Below are positions 7,249-10,920 of a stretch of DNA of 10,920 nt, piece by piece (position 1 is the first letter of the stretch; every line of letters starts with the position of its first letter). A program made the translations under genes and the position numbers. The notes under the pieces are model-generated. The model ran no database searches. It had not been told where the DNA came from and saw only the letters and a list, made by a program, of their open reading frames with translations. Source of the stretch: an uncultured Actinomycetes bacterium (GTDB lineage Bacteria; Actinomycetota; Acidimicrobiia; Acidimicrobiales; Ilumatobacteraceae); NCBI GenBank assembly GCA_903858075.1, contig CAIOHI010000349.1, positions 1 to 10,920 on the forward strand, read 5' to 3'.

Positions 7249-7425
7249 ATGACAACGAATACCACACTCCCCGGTTTCTCCTCACGCCAAACACGGTTGT
7301 CTCGTCATACGCGTCAACTTGGGCTCAAACACATTGCGCTCATCAAGGCACAACTTGCCGAACAAGCACTTCGTGAAGAACTTCAACGCAACGAAAAGGC
7401 GTCCCAACGCACCAACGCGGCGTAG
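7249..7425 (+). CDS. Small helical protein of unknown function (58 residues)
   Basis: From the ATG at 7249 the product is 58 residues. A short polar head (MTTNTTLPGFSSRQ) is followed by a basic, strongly helical stretch from about residue 15 to 52, with alternating Leu/Ala/Ile and Arg/Lys/Glu/Gln (HIALIKAQLAEQALREEL in its centre). It has no membrane segment, cysteines or signal peptide. I do not recognise a family. It lies 30 nt after the carotenoid oxygenase and 43 nt before the F420-dependent oxidoreductase, on the same strand, which makes a real gene plausible. A GTG at 7222 would give 67 residues but lies 3 nt after the previous stop and has no ribosome site. The ATG is preferred because of its 6-nt distance from a -10-like hexamer. 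It might also be a chance ORF between genes. Confidence 0.5.
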   Translation: MTTNTTLPGFSSRQTRLSRHTRQLGLKHIALIKAQLAEQALREELQRNEKASQRTNAA

Positions 7426-7468
7426 TTTTCGTTAACGTTTCTTTCTCTACAAGAAGCGAGCGAACAAC

Positions 7469-8380
7469 ATGACTACACCAACACTCAATCTTGGCCCAGT
7501 TGGCATATTTACCGGAGCATTTGAAACACAGCGTTCCCCCGTTGTTCGAGAAGGCATTGCTGAACTCGACGAGCGCGGTTGGCCCACATTGTGGATCGGA
7601 GAATCGGTAAACCGTGAAGTGTTCGCCAACGCCATGTTGTTGTTAAATGCCAGCAAAAACATCCGCATTGCGTCGGGCATCGCCAACGCTCAAGTGCGTA
7701 CCGCACTTTCTATGCATAGCGGATGGATGGCAGTTTCCGAAGCACATGAAGGCCGTTTCGTGCTCGGCATTGGTGTCAGTCACTCTGCTTTCGTGAATCG
7801 CGTTTTAGATTCCGCATACAACACACCTTTAACTCTCATGAAGAACTATCTCGACACCATTGACAAGGCCACGTACATGGGCCCCATACCAAGCACCACA
7901 CCACATCGCATGTTGGGCGCACTTGGCCCGCGCATGGTGAGCCTTGCTGGCGAACGCACATCGGGCGCGCTCACATATTTCATGCCACCCGAACACACCG
8001 CACTTGCCCGCGGCGATATTGATAGCACGAATCCTGCAGCAAATCTTGCGGTCGAGCAAATGGTTGTGCTGGAAACCGATGCGACGAAAGCTCGTGCCAT
8101 TGCCATCGCCGGAATGACCCGTTACTTACGCTTGCCGAACTACACCAACAGTTTGAAGCGTGTTGGTTTTACCGATGCCGATATTGACTCTGGAAATGGC
8201 GAACCATCGAACCGGCTCATCGATGCAGTTGTGGTGTGTGGCGACGAAGCAATAATTCACAAACGTGTTGCTGAGCATCACGCAGCTGGTGCCAACCATG
8301 TGTGCGTTCAGGTGCTCACCGATACGCCACAAGTAGTTCCAATGGCCGAGTGGAATCGCCTCGCCGACGCCTTGTTATAA
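7469..8380 (+). CDS. F420-dependent LLM-class oxidoreductase, TIGR03620-like
   Basis: A 303-residue luciferase-like TIM-barrel enzyme, expected to move hydride between coenzyme F420 and an organic substrate. The overall pattern matches the actinobacterial TIGR03620 family: the LGPVGIFTG start (8-16), LWIGESVNRE (41-50), the cofactor-binding GRFVLGIGVSHS (95-106), LGALGPRMVSLAGERTSGAL (149-168), LPNYTNSLKRVGF (222-234) and GANHVCVQVL near the C-terminus (274-283). Family assignment is from memory of these blocks. The length is normal. The ATG at 7469 has only a weak purine-rich stretch upstream (AAGAAGCGAG). It follows the 58-residue ORF by 43 nt and converges on the next LLM gene with only 2 nt between stop codons. 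The substrate is unknown. Confidence 0.92.
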   Translation: MTTPTLNLGPVGIFTGAFETQRSPVVREGIAELDERGWPTLWIGESVNREVFANAMLLLNASKNIRIASGIANAQVRTALSMHSGWMAVSEAHEGRFVLGIGVSHSAFVNRVLDSAYNTPLTLMKNYLDTIDKATYMGPIPSTTPHRMLGALGPRMVSLAGERTSGALTYFMPPEHTALARGDIDSTNPAANLAVEQMVVLETDATKARAIAIAGMTRYLRLPNYTNSLKRVGFTDADIDSGNGEPSNRLIDAVVVCGDEAIIHKRVAEHHAAGANHVCVQVLTDTPQVVPMAEWNRLADALL

Positions 8381-8382
8381 AA

Positions 8383-9372
8383 TTACGAAGCGCTAGGGCT
8401 CAGTGCCTTCACTGCATCCCAATGGTTCAGTTCTGGGTCAAAGGCCATAATGGCAATAGAGCTGGTGGTCACTCCGTTGGCAAAGTACTGATCAATTTGC
8501 GCGCGGCACTTTTCAGGTGAGCCATGAACAATAAGTTGGTCAACCACTTCATCGGGAATTGCGGCAAGAGCTGCTTTTCTGTCGCCGGCTTTCCATGCAT
8601 CCCACATGCCTTGGAATGCTGGGCCACGACCTAGCCACTCATGAAACTGTGCATACACCGGAACGTTCATGTAGGCCGTAATGGCAAACCGAGCAGCCTT
8701 ACGCACTACTTCGGCATTTTCACTTGGGCATACAAAAATACGGCACACAATTTCTTTGGGCACACCATTTGCTGCGCCGTTCACTACTGCCGCAACTTTT
8801 TTCACATCATCAGCCGAGAGCCAGTTGATAATGGTGCCATCGGCTTCACGAGCAGCCAAGCGCAACATTCCTTCGCGCAAAGCAGCTACAAGAATTTTTG
8901 GCTTCACTTCTGGCTTCACACCTAAACGGAAACCATTAATTTCAAAAGTGTCGTACTTCTTAACAATTTTCTCACCCTCAAAAGAGTCGTGCAGAAAACG
9001 CACGATGTCGCGCACTTTTTTGTATGGCTCAACAAAAGGTACGCCATTCCACTTTTCAACAATGACGTTGCTTGATGAACCAATACCGATGGCAAAGCGC
9101 CCAGGGGCAGCGTCGGCGAGCGATGCAACACATTGTGCGAATGCTGCCGGCGAACGTGTGAACGCCGGAACAATTGCTGTTCCTAAACGCAACCGCGGTT
9201 CCCACGCCGCAGCCATTGCAAGCGGCGTAAAGGCATCGGCACCGTCTGACTCTGCAGACCAAATATCGCTGTAGCCGAGGTCGGCTAATTCACTGAGTTT
9301 TTCACGATGCGAATGAAGGTGTCCGGGCAATGGAACAGTCATTCCGTTACGACGAGGTATGGCTTGGCTCAT
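8383..9372 (-). CDS. F420-dependent LLM-class oxidoreductase, second and distinct subfamily
   Basis: A 329-residue luciferase-like monooxygenase-fold protein. Visible features: a barrel start MTVPLPGHLHSHREKLSELADLGY (11-34), DIWSAES (36-42), cofactor-phosphate region GRFAIGIGSSSNVIVEKWNG (91-110), VEPYKKVRDIVRFL (114-127), KPKILVAALREGMLRLA (158-174) with DGTIINWL (178-185), and GSPEKCRAQIDQYFANGV (284-301). It clearly differs from the neighbouring LLM protein, so the two are not a recent duplication. Its ATG overlaps the thioesterase stop as ATGA, and AAGGA lies 6 nt upstream, so it is very probably translated from the thioesterase message. F420 rather than FMN use is inferred from the family and host type. 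The substrate is unknown; coupling to a thioesterase suggests an acyl-CoA or ester pathway. Confidence 0.92.
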   Translation of the reverse strand: MSQAIPRRNGMTVPLPGHLHSHREKLSELADLGYSDIWSAESDGADAFTPLAMAAAWEPRLRLGTAIVPAFTRSPAAFAQCVASLADAAPGRFAIGIGSSSNVIVEKWNGVPFVEPYKKVRDIVRFLHDSFEGEKIVKKYDTFEINGFRLGVKPEVKPKILVAALREGMLRLAAREADGTIINWLSADDVKKVAAVVNGAANGVPKEIVCRIFVCPSENAEVVRKAARFAITAYMNVPVYAQFHEWLGRGPAFQGMWDAWKAGDRKAALAAIPDEVVDQLIVHGSPEKCRAQIDQYFANGVTTSSIAIMAFDPELNHWDAVKALSPSAS

Positions 9373-10196
9373 GAGACTTCCTTATCTTTAGGCACTTCAT
9401 CTTTCCAGAAACGCACGATGCAACTTTGACTGGCGGTTGCCATGAGGGTTCCGTCTTCGGCATACATATGCACAAGACCATGGGCAAAACCGCGATCAAT
9501 GGCATGAATGCGAATGTCGAGCAATACCCATTCGGTGGGCACAAGGCGCACCACGCGCAAGGTGTTGTCGAGGCTGTTACCGCCACCACGAATTCCTAAG
9601 GCTTGACTGACGCCGAGTGGGATGTAGTCGCCCAGCACCGCAAGTGCACTGGCATCGACGCCTTGAATGACGCCCGGGATACGTGCCCACATGAGCGTTT
9701 GGCCGTCACCAACTGTTTTATCGAGCGTGGCAATTTGGCGACCCTTCACGAGTCTTTTTTCAATACGTTCGTTAATGGAGCCTTCTTGGAGACCCCGATG
9801 AATAAACAATGGGCACTCGTCGGGAGGCGGAACAACGGGCATGGTCTCGAACTGTCCGTGCAGGTCGAGCGGGCGATCGCCAAGTGCAGCATTGACCGTG
9901 AGAATTTCTCGCTCCCCCACATGGCACACAGCACGCGCTTGGGTCATTTGATGCCCCGACACCGACACGGTGACATCAATATCCATGACTTCACCCGGCC
10001 GTGCGTACGAAAGATACTGAGCAGTGGCCCAAATGAGGTTTCGACCCGTTGTGGTTTCCATTGCAGAGATTGCCGCCGCAAGCCCACACCCACCAAAGAG
10101 AAAATTGACGGAGGTGGATATGTGGGGAACCACCTCTAAGTGCCAGCGGAAGGGATTGTGGCTACTTTTCAGGCCAAGAAATTCAACAGTGTCCAT
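9369..10196 (-). CDS. Acyl-CoA thioesterase-like protein (TesB-type double hotdog)
   Basis: A 275-residue protein of the double-hotdog thioesterase family, expected to hydrolyse acyl-CoA to free acid and CoA in the cytoplasm. The first hotdog includes NPFRWHLEV (14-22), FLFGGCGLAAAISAME (32-47) and ATAQYLSYARPGE (57-69). The second includes GGGNSLDNTLRVVRLVPTEW (204-223), DGTLMATASQS (248-258) and IVRFW. Compared with E. coli TesB, whose catalytic set is Asp204, Thr228 and Gln278, the matching positions here are Asp210, His231 (in RIHAI) and Gln257, so the Thr appears to be His. I recall the same pattern in actinobacterial relatives, so this is probably a subfamily trait and not damage. The length is normal. 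The start at 10196 has no clear Shine-Dalgarno; a TAACGT box (10206-10211) lies 9 nt upstream. It overlaps the downstream LLM gene by 4 nt. Confidence 0.9.
   Translation of the reverse strand: MDTVEFLGLKSSHNPFRWHLEVVPHISTSVNFLFGGCGLAAAISAMETTTGRNLIWATAQYLSYARPGEVMDIDVTVSVSGHQMTQARAVCHVGEREILTVNAALGDRPLDLHGQFETMPVVPPPDECPLFIHRGLQEGSINERIEKRLVKGRQIATLDKTVGDGQTLMWARIPGVIQGVDASALAVLGDYIPLGVSQALGIRGGGNSLDNTLRVVRLVPTEWVLLDIRIHAIDRGFAHGLVHMYAEDGTLMATASQSCIVRFWKDEVPKDKEVS
9379..9383 (-). promoter_or_regulatory. Shine-Dalgarno of the second LLM gene
   Basis: Read on the minus strand, AAGGA lies 6 nt before the ATG at 9372, within the last codons of the thioesterase gene. Together with the ATGA overlap this indicates translational coupling. 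Confidence 0.75.
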
Positions 10197-10205
10197 GCCC
10201 CGACG

Positions 10206-10211
10206 ACGTTA
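10206..10211 (-). promoter_or_regulatory. Weak candidate -10 box for the thioesterase-LLM operon
   Basis: TAACGT on the minus strand fits TAnnnT and ends 9 nt before the ATG at 10196, so the transcript would have a leader of only about 2-3 nt. It lies in the 52-nt divergent space shared with the amidase gene. No -35 is seen. Confidence 0.3.
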
Positions 10212-10234
10212 ATGCGCGCAGGGTCAAAGAGTTG

Positions 10235-10240
10235 TAGTTT
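10235..10240 (+). promoter_or_regulatory. Candidate -10 box for the amidase gene
   Basis: TAGTTT fits TAnnnT and ends 8 nt before the ATG at 10249. The gap TCATTGAT contains no Shine-Dalgarno, consistent with a leaderless or almost leaderless transcript. No -35 is recognised. Confidence 0.35.
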
Positions 10241-10248
10241 TCATTGAT

Positions 10249-10920
10249 ATGTCAGACACATCCCCACACATTGCCCGTGAATCTTGGCAGGGCGACGCAT
10301 GTTCCCTCGTTGAAGAATTCCGCGCCAAACGACGTAGCCCTGCTGAAGAGCTCGCCGCCACTCTGCGCGATATCAAAAAGAGCAACCTCAATGCATTTAG
10401 TTTCATCGATGCGACCAACGCACTTGCCGCTGCGCAGAGCGCCGACACTTCACTTCCCTTTGGCGGCGTGCCACTTGCGGTCAAGGAACTAGATGCGGTC
10501 GAGGGTTGGCCCGACACTTCTGCATGTGCGGTTTTTGCCGATCGCATTGCCGAGCACACCTCCATCATGGTGCAGCGGTTGCAACACGAAGGTGGCATGG
10601 TTCCCTTTGGGCTCACCACGGCAAGTGAATTTGGTGGTGTCAATGTGACGCGCACCGTTTTGAATGGTGCCACTCATAACCCGTGGCGCGAAGGTCTCAC
10701 ACCTGGTGGCTCATCGGGCGGCGCTGCTGCAGCAGTTGCAGGTGGTCTTTGCACAAGCGCAAGCGCGGGCGATGGCGGCGGTTCAATACGCATACCTGCA
10801 GGCTTCACTGGGCTCGTTGGGTTGAAAGCAACGTATGGTCGCATTCCACGTGCACCACAGCACTACATGGGAAACCTCACCACAACAACAGGGTGTGTTT
10901 CACGCAGTATTCGCGACACC
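10249..10920 (+). CDS. Amidase signature family hydrolase, N-terminal part, cut by window end
   Basis: The frame is open from ATG 10249 to the right edge (224 codons); full-length family members are usually 450-500 residues. It holds the complete amidase-signature core with its Ser-cisSer-Lys triad: Lys79 in GGVPLAVKELD (72-82), the cis-Ser in GGSSGGAAAAVAGG (153-166, Ser155 the likely residue), and nucleophile Ser179 in GDGGGSIRIPAGF (174-186). GLVGLKATYGRIPR (188-201) follows, as usual for the family. The enzyme hydrolyses an amide bond to carboxylate and ammonia or amine. It could be a free amidase or an aryl-acylamidase or nylon-oligomer type. GatA is less likely, since no gatC or gatB is adjacent and the N-terminus is atypical. 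It diverges from the thioesterase gene across 52 nt, and a -10-like box precedes the start. Confidence 0.93.
   Translation, partial: MSDTSPHIARESWQGDACSLVEEFRAKRRSPAEELAATLRDIKKSNLNAFSFIDATNALAAAQSADTSLPFGGVPLAVKELDAVEGWPDTSACAVFADRIAEHTSIMVQRLQHEGGMVPFGLTTASEFGGVNVTRTVLNGATHNPWREGLTPGGSSGGAAAAVAGGLCTSASAGDGGGSIRIPAGFTGLVGLKATYGRIPRAPQHYMGNLTTTTGCVSRSIRDT

Noticed and set aside
7222..7425. GTG start giving a 67-residue version of the small ORF
   Set aside because: It begins 3 nt after the carotenoid oxygenase stop, with no ribosome site and no homology reason to extend. The ATG at 7249 fits the spacing seen at other starts.
7430..7437. CGTTAACG palindrome after the small ORF, as a possible terminator or operator
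   Set aside because: A 4-bp stem with no loop, not followed by a proper T-run. A palindrome of this size is expected by chance.
8681..9274. 197-codon plus-strand open frame
   Set aside because: It lies fully antisense to the second LLM gene, whose protein has clear family motifs. The translation is low-complexity Ala/Thr/Ser with no recognisable domain.
7469..9372. Two LLM genes as a tandem inverted duplication
   Set aside because: The proteins share only the general fold motifs (GRF..GIG) and differ in length and all other blocks, so they are separate subfamilies and not a recent duplication.
9603..10139. 178-codon plus-strand open frame
   Set aside because: Antisense to the thioesterase gene, with no family resemblance.
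10224..10673. 149-codon minus-strand open frame at the right end
   Set aside because: It mirrors the amidase reading frame, which carries the full Lys/Ser/Ser catalytic signature.
1..10920. CRISPR array, insertion sequence, tRNA/rRNA, toxin-antitoxin or defence system
   Set aside because: I saw no regularly spaced repeats, transposase motifs, cloverleaf-like segments or small paired ORFs of these kinds. The space is filled by metabolic and transport genes.

Overview
The window looks like a piece of a free-living actinobacterium, most likely an aquatic member of the Acidimicrobiia (Ilumatobacter-like or a freshwater relative). This is inferred from gene content and sequence style, not from a marker gene. 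It has two different F420-dependent luciferase-like oxidoreductases, a double-hotdog thioesterase of the actinobacterial type, a carotenoid oxygenase, an amidase, and a methionine synthase with the RYSWGYPACPD version of the SAM-binding motif. Base composition is about 50-53% G+C in the lines I counted, except for the first ~480 bases, which are near 37%. Gene spacing is very tight, there are no RNA genes, and no mobile element is visible.

Layout. (1) 1-480: an AT-rich left end. It carries a minus-strand coding fragment (2-223) and the truncated start of metH. Both genes are broken around 215-290, and composition changes inside metH near 480, so this end may be a chimeric join or a rearrangement scar. 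(2) 215-1795 (+): C-terminal ~40% of cobalamin-dependent methionine synthase, followed directly by a small DUF805 membrane protein (1805-2128, +). (3) 2125-5717 (-): a two-gene operon for the halves of a heterodimeric ABC exporter. It converges on DUF805 with overlapping stop codons. (4) 5788-8380 (+): carotenoid cleavage oxygenase, a 58-residue unknown helical protein, and a TIGR03620-type F420-dependent oxidoreductase. (5) 8383-10196 (-): acyl-CoA thioesterase-like gene and a second F420-dependent LLM oxidoreductase, overlapping by ATGA. (6) 10249-end (+): N-terminal two fifths or so of an amidase-signature hydrolase, cut by the window edge.

How the genes work together. The two ABC halves complement each other: one supplies the degenerate Walker B/Q-loop and the other the degenerate signature motif. 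They should therefore form one transporter with one consensus and one non-hydrolytic ATP site. The thioesterase and second LLM enzyme are probably translationally coupled and may act on the same acyl-CoA-linked substrate. The carotenoid oxygenase and first LLM enzyme could belong to an isoprenoid or aromatic catabolic module, but nothing here fixes the substrate.

Regulation. Several genes that begin a transcription unit have a TAnnnT-like hexamer 6-8 nt before the ATG and no Shine-Dalgarno. The two internal operon genes have clear Shine-Dalgarno sequences. This points to leaderless transcription for first genes. I did not find a recognisably new multi-gene system; the content is mainly housekeeping and catabolic.
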